Notes: generated from the letters alone by a model not told the origin. Counted from the stretch's first letter, positions 1 to 7,614 are shown. The stretch: 30,728 bases of DNA from CAZWRV01 sp964636325 (GCA_964636325.1 CAZWRV010000080.1:1-30728), one strand, 5' to 3'. Numbers and translations are program-made.

Positions 1-130
1 TGCAGGCCGGATTGCCGCACCTCACGCCTATCGACGCGATGCTGCCCTGCAGCACAGGGCCGATCGTGCCAAGCTCCTTCAGCCTTGCGCCGCGCATCCT
101 CTCCAGGATTCCTATCGACTTCTTCGGCAT
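1..130 (-). CDS. DUF6788-like protein, N-terminal part (cut by window edge)
   Basis: The minus strand reads from an ATG at 130 to the window edge, giving 43 residues that begin MPKKSIGILERMRG and end in RCGNPAC. A GGAGG ribosome binding site lies 7 bases upstream of the ATG and a TATAAT box lies about 45 bases upstream, so the start is well supported. The pattern of a leucine-rich helix, a GPVLQGS turn and then RCGxPxC resembles the start of DUF6788-type small proteins, which are often found beside transposases. That family link is from memory and rests on little sequence. The rest of the gene lies outside the window, so its length and function cannot be judged. No transposase is visible here. 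Confidence 0.55.
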   Translation of the reverse strand, partial: MPKKSIGILERMRGARLKELGTIGPVLQGSIASIGVRCGNPAC

Positions 131-171
131 CTGTCCGCCTCCTGTTTCGTCGGTTTTCGGATATTTGCTAT

Positions 172-177
172 ATTATA
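172..177 (-). promoter_or_regulatory. Probable -10 box of the DUF6788-like gene
   Basis: On the minus strand the AT-rich gap carries a perfect TATAAT hexamer, 41 bases before the ATG at 130. No good TTGACA lies at 16-18 bases, so only the -10 element is convincing. Confidence 0.4.
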
Positions 178-292
178 CGTAGTAATACGCATAATAATTG
201 CAGGCGAAAAAGCCCAAAAAGAAGAAATTTTCCTGAAAAAATGCCTTCAGCTCGGAAAGAAAACGAAAAATTGCAATTCTTCAGGGCTGACT

Positions 293-2227
293 TCAGCCGT
301 TCCGGGTTCCGAAGAATTCCAGGACTAGGGCTGTGATGTCGTCGGCCTGTTCGGCGCCGTTGGAGTAGATGAGCAGTTCGCCGACGAGGCTGCCGACGAC
401 GTCCTTGACGGACGCGGCATGCTTCCTGGCGAGGAACTTCTCCAGGCGTTCTTCTCCGAAAAGTTCGTCCTTGGTGTTGACGGCCTCGGTGACGCCGTCG
501 GTGTAGAGGACCAGCTTGTCGCCGGGCGCCAAAATAATTGAATCGGCGCCGTATTTTTCATCGGAGATGCCGAGGGGCGTTCCGTGGGTGTGCTGGAGGG
601 TCTCGACTGCGCCGGACCTCCTGATGATATACGGTTTGTTGTGGCCGGCATTGGTGTATTCTAATTTTCCGGTCTGTATGTCGACGAATGCGATGAAGAA
701 TGTGACGAACATGGCCATCTCGTTGTCGCGGCATAGGTCGGCGTTGATGCTGTCGGCGATTCCGGCGGATGTGCGGATGTTCTGTGCCTTGGTTCTGAGG
801 AGCGTCCTGGTGATCGCCATGAAGAGCGAGGCGGGCACGCCCTTTCCGGAGACGTCTCCGACGGCGACGCAGAGGGACTTGTCGTCCGTGAGGAAGAAGT
901 CGTATAGGTCGCCGCCCACCGATCTTGCGGGGTTGAGGACGGCGTAGAGGTCGAATTCGTCGCGGTCGGGGAACGGCGGGAATATCTTGGGGATGATGCT
1001 CATTTGGATGTCGTGCGCGATACGCAGCTCGCTTTCGACCTTCTCCTTGGACGCGGTGGTCTCGGCGAGGTTGCGGACGTATTCGCGGAGCTGCTCCTGC
1101 ATCAGTGTGAAGGATTTTGCGAGGCGGCCTATCTCGTCGTGGCCGGCCACGGAGGGCAGTGAGGCATGGAAGTCTCCGGCGCCGATCTTCCCGGCGGCGT
1201 TGGCGAGGACTCCGAGCGGACGCGTCGCCCGCTTCACGGCGACGACGACCGCGATGGAAAGGAGCAGTATCCCGGCGGAGGCGATGGCGGCGAGGGTCTT
1301 GAAGAGCCTTGAGAGATCCGCGAACAGCTCGTCCTCGGGAATCTCCACCCCGAGCGACCAGCCGTTCGAAGGAATAGGCGAATAGTGGACGGCCGACTTT
1401 CTGCCCTGAAGGTTCTTGACCCCCGAGATGAAGCCGGATTCGCCCCTTATCATCTTCCTTCCGATGTTCCTCAGGCGGGGGTCGCCGTTCTCCTCGGCCA
1501 GGCTGAAGAGCGACTCGTTCATTATATATTTCGGGACGGGATGCGTGACCATAGTGCCGTTCCGGGAAATCACGTATGCGAATCCCGTGTCATACAGCTT
1601 TATGGAGGACACCATCTTCTGCAGCCATGAAAGCGAGATGTCCACGGTGACTATGCCCCTGAAGAGCCTTTTGCCGTCGACGGTCCTGTAGAATGGGACC
1701 GAGCAGGTGGACATTATGATGTTTCCGCCGCCCTCGTCGAAGTAGGGCTCCGTCCACATCGGCCTGCCAAGATGCCTGGGTATCTGATACCAGTCCCAGT
1801 AGAAATACTGATACTTCTTGCTTCCGATGTTGTTGAACCTGACGTTGCCGTTCTCCCTCCAGGCGTAGGGGGCGTAGTATTCAAGGTCCTTTCGGAAGCT
1901 GTTCGGCTCGAAGCCGATGCAGCTCCCATATATCTCCGGGTTCTTTTCGACGGTCGAGCGGAGGAGCTTTTCGAGCTCCGCCTCGGTGTATTCGGTGCTT
2001 TCAAGGGACGATGCGAGGTTTTCGGGGATCTTTGCGGCCGCGCCCAGTATCGAATCGATCTTGCCGACCGTGGCAGAAGAGAGAGCCTCGACGTTCGCCC
2101 TTGTGCTCCTCAGGAGAAGCTTCCTGGAAACATAGTAGTTGTATGAGAAGGCCGCGGCGAAGATCAGCCCCGACAGCGAAAGTATCAGAAGGCTGAGCTT
2201 GAAGGCCATGCTTCTGTGCTGCAACAT
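293..2227 (-). CDS. Membrane-bound Cache-HAMP-SpoIIE (PP2C-type) serine phosphatase
   Basis: The 644-residue protein is an RsbU-like signalling phosphatase that senses outside the membrane and dephosphorylates a target, usually an anti-anti-sigma factor, inside. It has a membrane helix at about 8-30, a double-Cache-like sensor region at about 35-300 (the WxDWYxIPR stretch is near 145-151), a second helix at 312-332, HAMP at about 332-385 and a coiled linker. The SpoIIE domain covers about 425-640. Its metal-binding motifs are intact: VGGDLYDF (D440), GDVSGKG (D458), AGHN (527-530), YTDG (D577) and QADDITAL (D629, D630). The start at 2227 is chosen for its AAGGTGG ribosome site; a longer reading frame starts at 2293. 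It follows a solute-binding protein gene on the same strand, a possible ligand partner. No STAS or anti-sigma partner is in the window. Confidence 0.9.
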   Translation of the reverse strand: MLQHRSMAFKLSLLILSLSGLIFAAAFSYNYYVSRKLLLRSTRANVEALSSATVGKIDSILGAAAKIPENLASSLESTEYTEAELEKLLRSTVEKNPEIYGSCIGFEPNSFRKDLEYYAPYAWRENGNVRFNNIGSKKYQYFYWDWYQIPRHLGRPMWTEPYFDEGGGNIIMSTCSVPFYRTVDGKRLFRGIVTVDISLSWLQKMVSSIKLYDTGFAYVISRNGTMVTHPVPKYIMNESLFSLAEENGDPRLRNIGRKMIRGESGFISGVKNLQGRKSAVHYSPIPSNGWSLGVEIPEDELFADLSRLFKTLAAIASAGILLLSIAVVVAVKRATRPLGVLANAAGKIGAGDFHASLPSVAGHDEIGRLAKSFTLMQEQLREYVRNLAETTASKEKVESELRIAHDIQMSIIPKIFPPFPDRDEFDLYAVLNPARSVGGDLYDFFLTDDKSLCVAVGDVSGKGVPASLFMAITRTLLRTKAQNIRTSAGIADSINADLCRDNEMAMFVTFFIAFVDIQTGKLEYTNAGHNKPYIIRRSGAVETLQHTHGTPLGISDEKYGADSIILAPGDKLVLYTDGVTEAVNTKDELFGEERLEKFLARKHAASVKDVVGSLVGELLIYSNGAEQADDITALVLEFFGTRNG

Positions 2228-2276
2228 AGGAGCCACCTTAGTAAATGCCGGCTGCAAAAGGGTGCAACCGAGGCTG

Positions 2277-2383
2277 CAAATTCCAAACCTCAAATCCCAA
2301 GCTCCAATAAATTTTTCAGCCTAAAGGAGTATGATTTTGGATATTGGGGATTACTTGGGATTTGGCTTTTGATCCTTGAAATT
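2277..2383. repeat. CCAAATTCC-type palindromic repeat, copy 1
   Basis: The left arm is built from runs such as AAATTCCAAACC and CAAATCCCAAG, and the right arm is their imperfect complement. CAAATCCCAAG at 2291-2301 pairs perfectly with CTTGGGATTTG at 2354-2364. The right arm reads into the 3' end of the solute-binding protein gene and encodes its last residues. Related low-complexity sequence occurs at 18445-18560 and 22718-22746. Confidence 0.6.
2309..2332 (-). repeat. Solitary terminal repeat of the ATACTCC element family
   Basis: Read on the minus strand, this 24-mer matches the left end of the element at 3626-3748 at about 22 positions (ATACTCCTTTAGGCTG is identical). No matching second end is seen nearby, so it looks like a lone end or a relic. 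Confidence 0.5.
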
Positions 2384-3376
2384 CGGCTGCGGCTTTGCCG
2401 GAATAGATATATGGAATGCCGAGTATTCCGGCGCCTCCTTTATGCTTCCTGACTGGATCAGTATCTCGCAAGTCTTGCGGTATGCTTTTTCGTCGAGGGC
2501 TGTTCCAAGCGCGCCGCCTTCGCCTTGCTTGTAGAACAAATCCTTCATCCTGGCAAGCATCCATTTCTGGTGGGCCCGGTTCGCAGGCAGATGCGCTTCA
2601 TTCATCTTCTTGATCACGGTGCCGACCGCCTTCTCGGGGTCGGCGAAGGCCGTCTCCCAGCCTTCGGCGGATGCGGCCACGAACGCGCGGAAAGCCTCCG
2701 GATTCCTGCCGTATTGGCCGGCCAGGCAGTAGATTCCATCCTCGGGGACGTCCAAGCCGTGGTCGAAGAAGAAAAACGATGTAAGATCCTCCGGATCCAG
2801 CCCCGAATTCATGATGGTGTGGTATTCGTTGTACCACATGGCGATCGTCACGTCCACTCCGTCGCGGAGGAACAGGTTGATGGTGCCGCCGAGGGGGACG
2901 ATCTCCATGTCCAGATCGTATTTCTTGAGGAAGGCCAGCGGCACTTCGCGGAAATCGGAATACCATAGGCCGAGCTTTCTTCCGTTCATGTCGGAGGGCT
3001 TTGAAATTCCGCTGGACTTTTTGGCGGCGAATATAAGCGCCGAGCGCTTTGAAAGCTGGGCGATGTTTACGATGTCCGTGCCGGAGCAGCGCTCCTTGAT
3101 GCCGGAGGCCAGGAAAAGGGTGATGATGTCGGCACGGCCGGCCTTCAGCGAATCGGTCGCGGGCATTTCAGGGCCGCCTGCGAGCAGCTCGACGTCGATT
3201 CCGTGCTTCTTGTAGAGCCCTTCCGCCTCCGCGACATAGTAGCCGGCGAACTGCGCCTGCGGCGACCACTGCGGGAGGAACCTGAGCTTCGGCGGTTCGC
3301 CGCCCAGGCAGTCCGCCGCCAGAGACGCCAATAAAATCGCATAAAGGGCGGCGTTAGCGGTGAAAAAAGACTTCAT
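2351..3376 (-). CDS. NMT1/THI5-like periplasmic substrate-binding protein
   Basis: The 341-residue protein has an N-terminal signal peptide (MKSFF, then a hydrophobic stretch to about residue 22) followed by a solute-binding fold of the NMT1/THI5 (ThiY, SsuA-like) type. Family signs include the opening LPQWSPQAQFAGYYVAEAEGLY, the GLYKKHGIDVEL and GRADI segments, and a VPLGGTINLFLRDGVDV stretch in the second lobe. The start at 3376 is chosen because the signal peptide begins there; the open frame continues upstream to 3547 without recognisable homology, and no ribosome site is clear. The last residues (NFKDQKPNPK) are encoded by a dispersed repeat. No permease or ATPase gene is close, so it may deliver ligand to the Cache phosphatase 123 bases downstream rather than to a transporter. 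The ligand is unknown; pyrimidine thiamine precursors are typical for the family. Confidence 0.85.
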   Translation of the reverse strand: MKSFFTANAALYAILLASLAADCLGGEPPKLRFLPQWSPQAQFAGYYVAEAEGLYKKHGIDVELLAGGPEMPATDSLKAGRADIITLFLASGIKERCSGTDIVNIAQLSKRSALIFAAKKSSGISKPSDMNGRKLGLWYSDFREVPLAFLKKYDLDMEIVPLGGTINLFLRDGVDVTIAMWYNEYHTIMNSGLDPEDLTSFFFFDHGLDVPEDGIYCLAGQYGRNPEAFRAFVAASAEGWETAFADPEKAVGTVIKKMNEAHLPANRAHQKWMLARMKDLFYKQGEGGALGTALDEKAYRKTCEILIQSGSIKEAPEYSAFHISIPAKPQPNFKDQKPNPK

Positions 3377-3625
3377 CTTGCAAGTGGCCACAGCTTCGTT
3401 TTTTCTCTTAAGTTGGAGGGCATTCCGCATTAAACCATTAATGCCGGACTTTTTGAAGGATTCAATGTCGCAGTTTGACTGGATCTGCCTGAGAATTCTG
3501 ATCATCTGCTTGCGGGTTGTCGGATAATAGCCGGGGCGATGAACCAAAGAGATACGATCCTCATGCGGTCTATGAATTGATAGACTTCCTTTTTCAGTCC
3601 TTCAGACACAGAACAACCCCTTATT

Positions 3626-3748
3626 ATACTCCTTTAGGCTGGAAATTTTACATTTTGATTGCGGAGATTTCGGGAATTGCTCCGTATTCTGAGAGGCCGC
3701 TCCCAAATCTTGCCCGTCAAAATGTGAATTTTCACGCTAAATGAGTAT
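3626..3748. mobile_element. 123-bp MITE-like element with terminal inverted repeats
   Basis: The left end (3626-3657) and the reverse complement of the right end (3718-3748) agree at about 26 of 32 positions, starting ATACTC and ending ACATTTTG. The element starts and ends with TA dinucleotides, as in TA-targeting elements. It has no coding capacity. It fills the middle of the 455-base gap at 3377-3831, in which I see no gene. A short relative lies at 8301-8345 and a lone end at 2309-2332. Confidence 0.6.
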
Positions 3749-3831
3749 GACGTTGCATGCCGACTTCATATTTTAAGGATGACGGTGTAATCTATCCCCC
3801 CAATAGCATAAAACAATTATAGGCATTTCAA

Positions 3832-4521
3832 ATGGACTCGGTTGTGTATTACATTGACAGGGCGAACCAGCGCGGCGGGAGGATGCTGTCCGTCGTCGAT
3901 CTGATCGAGCGCGAGACCTTGTCGGTCAGGCAGGCCGCATGGCTTGTTAATAGGATAGAGGATGGGGCGTCCTGGTTCGTCGGGGCTCAGCCCGGCGGCG
4001 CGGGTAAGACGGCCGTGATGGCGGCGCTGCTGGCGATGCTGCCGGAAGGAGAGAAGATAGTTCTCACGGAACATGGTGGTGGCTGGGAGAAGAGCGTGCG
4101 GGGAACCTGCCTGCTGTCATACGAGATAGGCTCCGGCCATTACGACGCCTACATCTGGGGGGCGGAACTGAGGAGGTTCGCGGAACTCGGCGCCGATGGT
4201 TGCAGGCTGGTCACGAACCTCCATGCGGACACCCTTGAGCAGGCCCGGGCCCAGATCGTCGATGAGAACGGAGTACCTGAGGAACATTTCAAAGCCTTCG
4301 GAATCTTCATACCCGTTACGGTTAAAGGCGGCTTCTCAGCGGTAAAAAGGACCGTCAGGAAAATCCAGTATTTCAAGGACGGCGGCTGGCACGACCTGAT
4401 CGAGCTTGAGGCAATGTCGGAAAGGGAGAATGAAATCGCCGCCTTCCTCCAAGTCCTCCTCAAGGACGGCGTCAGAACTGTGGAGGAGGTGAGGGACAGG
4501 TGGATTGTGGCAGGCAGATAA
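3832..4521 (+). CDS. Orphan P-loop ATPase-like protein of unknown function
   Basis: The 229-residue soluble protein carries a Walker A motif, GAQPGGAGKT, at residues 51-60, followed by a helix. A hydrophobic strand (KIVLTE, about 75-80) precedes a glycine-rich turn. The segment TNLHADTLEQA (128-138) resembles the His-box of PilT/VirB11-type secretion ATPases, where a histidine contacts the nucleotide's surroundings. The usual Walker B aspartate is not obvious. The protein is shorter than a full secretion ATPase and has no N-terminal recognition domain that I can see. The C-terminal part is charged and may be a helical tail. The start follows a weak AGG at good spacing. The gene stands alone between two repeat elements. 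I do not recognise the family with certainty. Confidence 0.75.
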   Translation: MDSVVYYIDRANQRGGRMLSVVDLIERETLSVRQAAWLVNRIEDGASWFVGAQPGGAGKTAVMAALLAMLPEGEKIVLTEHGGGWEKSVRGTCLLSYEIGSGHYDAYIWGAELRRFAELGADGCRLVTNLHADTLEQARAQIVDENGVPEEHFKAFGIFIPVTVKGGFSAVKRTVRKIQYFKDGGWHDLIELEAMSERENEIAAFLQVLLKDGVRTVEEVRDRWIVAGR

Positions 4522-4553
4522 GGTGCAATGTTTCATCATGCGTTCGTACTCCG

Positions 4554-4683
4554 GTAATGCCTCAGTCTTTACGCCGCATTCTGGCCAAGTCCGCCAGCTC
4601 CCCGCCTTGCCCGGCAAGGCTGGTAATCGGCGCGCTCCTCCATTCCGTCGGCTATGGATTCCCGGAAAAGGCCGAGGCATTAC
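4554..4683. repeat. 130-bp inverted-repeat element upstream of rplM
   Basis: GTAATGCCTC at 4554-4563 is repeated as a perfect inverted copy at 4674-4683, and similarity extends inward (CAGTCTTT against CGGCCTTT). Inside is a strong hairpin: GCCTTGCC at 4604-4611 and GGCAAGGC at 4613-4620 around a single C. A run of eight T follows at 4705-4712. It could be a small non-coding mobile element or an elaborate terminator for the P-loop gene. Open frames through it look like chance. Confidence 0.5.
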
Positions 4684-4723
4684 GCGCCTTGTCGCCATTT
4701 TGCCTTTTTTTTGGGGCTTCCTG

Positions 4724-4751
4724 TTGACAAAGGGGCTTCCGACATTAGTTT
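4724..4751 (+). promoter_or_regulatory. Probable sigma-70 promoter of rplM-rpsI
   Basis: A perfect TTGACA (4724-4729) is followed after 16 bases by TAGTTT (4746-4751), about 55 bases before the rplM start. It lies just downstream of the inverted-repeat element and is the strongest promoter candidate in the gap. Confidence 0.55.
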
Positions 4752-4805
4752 ATTGAGCTTTTTGTGAATTCCCATGTCAACTCCAAATCTATTTCAGGTA
4801 GGAAA

Positions 4806-5237
4806 ATGAAGACCACATATCTTGCGAAGACTGGAGAAATCAAGCGCAACGCCGTTGTCATAGACGCTGAAGGAGTCCCTCTGGGCAGGCTGGCCGTCAA
4901 GGCGGCCAACGCCCTCCGCGGCAAGGACAAGCCGACATATACGCCCCACATCGACACCGGCGCAATGGTCGTTGTAATCAACGCCTCCAAGGTGCTCCTG
5001 ACCGGCAAGAAGGAGCAGAAGAAGATATACTGGACCTATTCCGGCTTCAGGAGCGGCAGGAAGGAATATCCCGCCTCGATGATCCGCGCCAAGAAGCCCG
5101 AGAGGCTCATCAAGGACGCCGTATGGGGGATGATGCCCAAAGGCAGGCTCGGCCGTGCCCTGTATAGAAAACTTCGCGTCTATCCCGGCGCCGAGCATCC
5201 GCACGCCCCCCAGAAGCCTGAGAAGATGGCCGTATAA
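4806..5237 (+). CDS. rplM: 50S ribosomal protein L13
   Basis: The 143-residue protein is ribosomal protein L13, an early-assembling component of the large subunit. Recognisable parts are VVIDAEGVPLGRLAVKAANAL near the start, KPTYTPHIDTGAMVVVINA, the WTYSGFRSG segment and KGRLGRALYRKLRVYPGAEHPH near the end. The start at 4806 follows an AGGTAGG ribosome site. An upstream in-frame ATG at 4764 would add 14 residues without homology. The length is normal for the family. rpsI follows after 32 bases, the standard L13-S9 pair. The coding sequence has none of the oddities of its repeat-rich upstream gap. Confidence 0.98.
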   Translation: MKTTYLAKTGEIKRNAVVIDAEGVPLGRLAVKAANALRGKDKPTYTPHIDTGAMVVVINASKVLLTGKKEQKKIYWTYSGFRSGRKEYPASMIRAKKPERLIKDAVWGMMPKGRLGRALYRKLRVYPGAEHPHAPQKPEKMAV

Positions 5238-5269
5238 TTCGGATTTGCATATAATTTTAGGAGTATAAA

Positions 5270-5662
5270 ATGCCAAGCACCCAGATTTGCTCTACCGGCA
5301 GGCGGAAAGGCGCGACGGCCTGTGTCCGCCTCAATCCCGGAACAGGCAAGATAAAGGTCAACGACAGGCCGTTCGAGAACTATTTCCCGATGGATGCGCT
5401 CAGGGGCTACATATGCCAGCCGTTGAAGGTCACGGACACATCGCATTCGTTCGACGTCTTCGCGATAGTTAAGGGCGGAGGCCTGGCCGGCCAGGCGGGC
5501 GCTCTCAGGTTCGGCATCGCCAGAGCACTCGTCAAGAACGACCCCAATCTCCGCCCAGTTCTCAAAAACTGCAAGATGCTCACGCGCGACAGCCGCGAAA
5601 AGGAACGCAAGAAGCCCGGACGTCCCGGCGCCAGGAAGCGCTTCCAGTTCTCGAAACGCTGA
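5270..5662 (+). CDS. rpsI: 30S ribosomal protein S9
   Basis: The 130-residue protein is ribosomal protein S9, whose C-terminal tail reaches the P-site tRNA. It shows the early STGRRKGATACVRLNPGTG segment, IVKGGGLAGQAGALRFGIARAL in the middle, and the LTRDSREKERKKPGRPGARK basic tail ending in FSKR, matching the conserved S9 ending with the C-terminal arginine. The start has a TAGGAG ribosome site 6 bases upstream. It is the second gene of the rplM-rpsI operon and is closed by the terminator at 5705-5732. Confidence 0.98.
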   Translation: MPSTQICSTGRRKGATACVRLNPGTGKIKVNDRPFENYFPMDALRGYICQPLKVTDTSHSFDVFAIVKGGGLAGQAGALRFGIARALVKNDPNLRPVLKNCKMLTRDSREKERKKPGRPGARKRFQFSKR

Positions 5663-5704
5663 TCTTCCGGCGCTTCAAAAATCATGTTTCCGTGTTATCT
5701 TCAT

Positions 5705-5732
5705 CCCCGTTCCCGAGAACGGGGTTTTTTTT
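5705..5732 (+). terminator. Intrinsic terminator of rplM-rpsI
   Basis: A perfect 8-bp stem (CCCCGTTC, loop CCGA, GAACGGGG) is followed at once by eight T. It lies 42 bases after the rpsI stop. Confidence 0.93.
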
Positions 5733-5763
5733 GTGTAAATCCGGCGGGAGTCGGATTTATACT

Positions 5764-5850
5764 TTCAGATTTCCATGCCCGCTGCCGAATATGACGAGAA
5801 GGTCAACAAATATGAGGAGGCATGTCAGTGCGGGGAGCCGGAAATCTGAA
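5764..5850. repeat. Palindromic intergenic repeat (TTCAGATTTCC family), copy A
   Basis: TTCAGATTTCC at 5764-5774 is mirrored by GGAAATCTGAA at 5840-5850, and the pairing continues inward through CCCGC/GCGGG. The right half (5826-5851) matches 15244-15269 at 25 of 26 positions. It lies between the rpsI terminator and argC, so it could fold in the argC leader if transcribed. Confidence 0.65.
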
Positions 5851-5899
5851 CCTGATATATGTCTAATCACCATGGACTAGTAAACATTTGGAGGGAGTT

Positions 5900-6928
5900 A
5901 TGGATAAGATACGAGTTGCGATTCTTGGCGCGTCGGGCTATTCGGGCGAGGAGCTGATACGGCTTCTGATGCGGCATTCCGCCTGCGAAATCCGCATAAT
6001 CACGTCCCGTCAGAACGCCGGGGCTAAGATCAGCGAGGTGTTCCCGCGCTTCACCGGTAGCAGTCTTGTGTTTTCAGCGCCGGACAGCGCTGCGATCGCC
6101 GCCGGGGCCGACGTCGCCTTCCTGGCGCTGCCGCACATGGCGGCTGCGGAATTCGCAGTCCCCTTGCTCAAGGCCGGACTCAAGGTGCTGGACCTCAGCG
6201 CGGATTTCCGGATCAAGGATCCGGCGACATACAAGAAATACTACAAGGAAGAACATCCGGCGCCGGAGCTTCTGAAGGAGGCGGTCTACGGTCTTCCGGA
6301 GCTCTACAGGGACAAGATTAAAAACGCCAGGCTTGTCGCATGCCCGGGCTGCTACCCGACAAGCATTATCCTCGCGCTTGCGCCGCTTCTGAAGGAGAAG
6401 CTGGTCGCCGCCGAAGACATCGTTGTTTCGAGCATGAGCGGGGTCAGCGGCGCGGGGCGTAAGGCAGAACTGCCGTATATCTTCCCCGAGTGCAACGAGA
6501 GCCTCAGGGCGTATTCCGTCACGGGCCATCGGCATCTGCCCGAGATCGAGCAGGAGCTTGCCGCCGCCGCAGGTCTCTCTTCCATGAAGATCAACTTCAT
6601 CCCTCATCTTGTGCCGGTCAACCGCGGGATCAACTCGACGATCATCGCGAAGCCGGCCGCAGGATTCTCCAAGGAAAGACTCGAAAACGCCTATAAAAAT
6701 CTATATTCCAAGGAGAACTTCGTCAGAGTTCTGCCCTACGGGAAGCTCGTGGACACGAAATATGTCACGATGAGCAATTTCTGCGACATAGGATTCGTCT
6801 TCGACGAACACACCGGCAAGCTAGTCATAACGTCCTGCATAGACAACCTGACCAAGGGCGCGGCCGGCCAGGCCGTCCAGTGCATGAATGTCGCCTGCGG
6901 ACTACATGAGGCAGGTGGCTTGATGTAG
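5900..6928 (+). CDS. argC: N-acetyl-gamma-glutamyl-phosphate reductase
   Basis: ArgC reduces N-acetyl-glutamyl-phosphate with NADPH, the third step of arginine synthesis from glutamate. The 342-residue protein has the nucleotide-binding GASGYSGEEL (10-19), the catalytic cysteine in ACPGCYPTS (C151) and the catalytic histidine in GHRHLPEI (H212), followed by HLVPVNRGINSTI and the DNLTKGAAGQAVQ ending of the family. The ATG at 5900 is chosen because GGAGGG lies just upstream; an in-frame TTG at 5888 would overlap that site. The gene stands alone, with no other arg gene in the window; the palindromic repeat at 5764-5850 lies in its leader region. Confidence 0.97.
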   Translation: MDKIRVAILGASGYSGEELIRLLMRHSACEIRIITSRQNAGAKISEVFPRFTGSSLVFSAPDSAAIAAGADVAFLALPHMAAAEFAVPLLKAGLKVLDLSADFRIKDPATYKKYYKEEHPAPELLKEAVYGLPELYRDKIKNARLVACPGCYPTSIILALAPLLKEKLVAAEDIVVSSMSGVSGAGRKAELPYIFPECNESLRAYSVTGHRHLPEIEQELAAAAGLSSMKINFIPHLVPVNRGINSTIIAKPAAGFSKERLENAYKNLYSKENFVRVLPYGKLVDTKYVTMSNFCDIGFVFDEHTGKLVITSCIDNLTKGAAGQAVQCMNVACGLHEAGGLM

Positions 6929-6973
6929 GTTCGGATTTTCATGTTTTCCGCCGAATTTCGAATTTGCATCATC

Positions 6974-7558
6974 TCAACGCATCTGCCACTGCTTTACCGC
7001 GTCGATGGGGCACAGCAGCATCAGGACGTTCAGCGTAAGGTTGTCCCTCATCCATAAAAGCAGGACAAGCTCAGTCACGATGAAGAATACGAGCGACTTG
7101 CGGAATCCGAGCCTCCAGGCCAGGATGAAGCCGACGGCACAGCAGCCGATGTCGCCGAGCGAATTCACTATGGAATCGCCTTCGTAGCCAAGCGCAATTG
7201 TGGCCTCGCGGTAGCGGTCTATTACGAACCTGCTGTTCTCAAGTATCTCCCAGAGGCACTCGGCGAGGATCGCCATCCAGAGCCGCCAGCCCAGGCTGAG
7301 CTTCGGAAAAATCAAGAATATCATCCCGCAGAACACCACCCCGTGGAGGATGTGCGTGAAGCTGTATGGATCGAACAGATGCTGAGAGTTGTGCGAACTC
7401 CAGATGTCCCATGCGCACAATGAGAATCCGCCGCAGGCGCACCACCACGTCCGACCCTGAAGATGGAGCTGAACCGCCGCCCCCGCAAGAAGCAGGACAT
7501 AAGCGGCCATCAGGGACAGCCTGCCGCGGTTTTGCATAAGATCATTCATTTTCGGCAT
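6974..7558 (-). CDS. DUF2585 family membrane protein
   Basis: The 194-residue protein fits the DUF2585 (UPF0314) family of small multi-pass membrane proteins with unknown function. The diagnostic segments are WWCACGG (38-44), SSHNSQHLFDPYSFTHILHG (54-73), ECLWEILENSRFVIDRYRE (100-118) and GDSIVNSLGD (127-136), with hydrophobic helices at about 17-33, 72-86, 92-105, 137-149 and 155-170. Many conserved His, Glu, Arg and Asp residues face or sit in membrane segments, which suggests an enzyme or transporter, but no activity is known to me. The start is uncertain: ATG codons at 7558 and 7549 and a GTG at 7579 are possible, and none has a clear ribosome site. It follows the exonuclease gene by 56 bases on the same strand. 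Confidence 0.85.
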   Translation of the reverse strand: MPKMNDLMQNRGRLSLMAAYVLLLAGAAVQLHLQGRTWWCACGGFSLCAWDIWSSHNSQHLFDPYSFTHILHGVVFCGMIFLIFPKLSLGWRLWMAILAECLWEILENSRFVIDRYREATIALGYEGDSIVNSLGDIGCCAVGFILAWRLGFRKSLVFFIVTELVLLLWMRDNLTLNVLMLLCPIDAVKQWQMR

Positions 7559-7614
7559 ACGGTTACGCACGAGGATCACGGACTACGATTCGAATCCGCC
7601 TTCTTGAAGTTTTA

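Noticed and set aside
85..336. 83-codon plus-strand frame at the left edge
   Set aside because: It covers the ends of two minus-strand genes and their AT-rich gap and has no ribosome site.
3377..3547. N-terminal extension of the solute-binding protein by 57 residues
   Set aside because: The signal peptide must be at the N-terminus, the extra codons lack the local GC-rich third positions and no ribosome site precedes them.
4500..4760. Open frames of 75-83 codons across the inverted-repeat element before rplM
   Set aside because: They are products of the repeat's lack of stops; no ribosome site, no homology and overlap with a promoter.
5774..5848. A 24-codon frame inside palindromic repeat copy A ending in CQCGEPEI
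   Set aside because: It has no ribosome site, and copy B carries stops in the matching frame, so the conservation is at the DNA level of the repeat.
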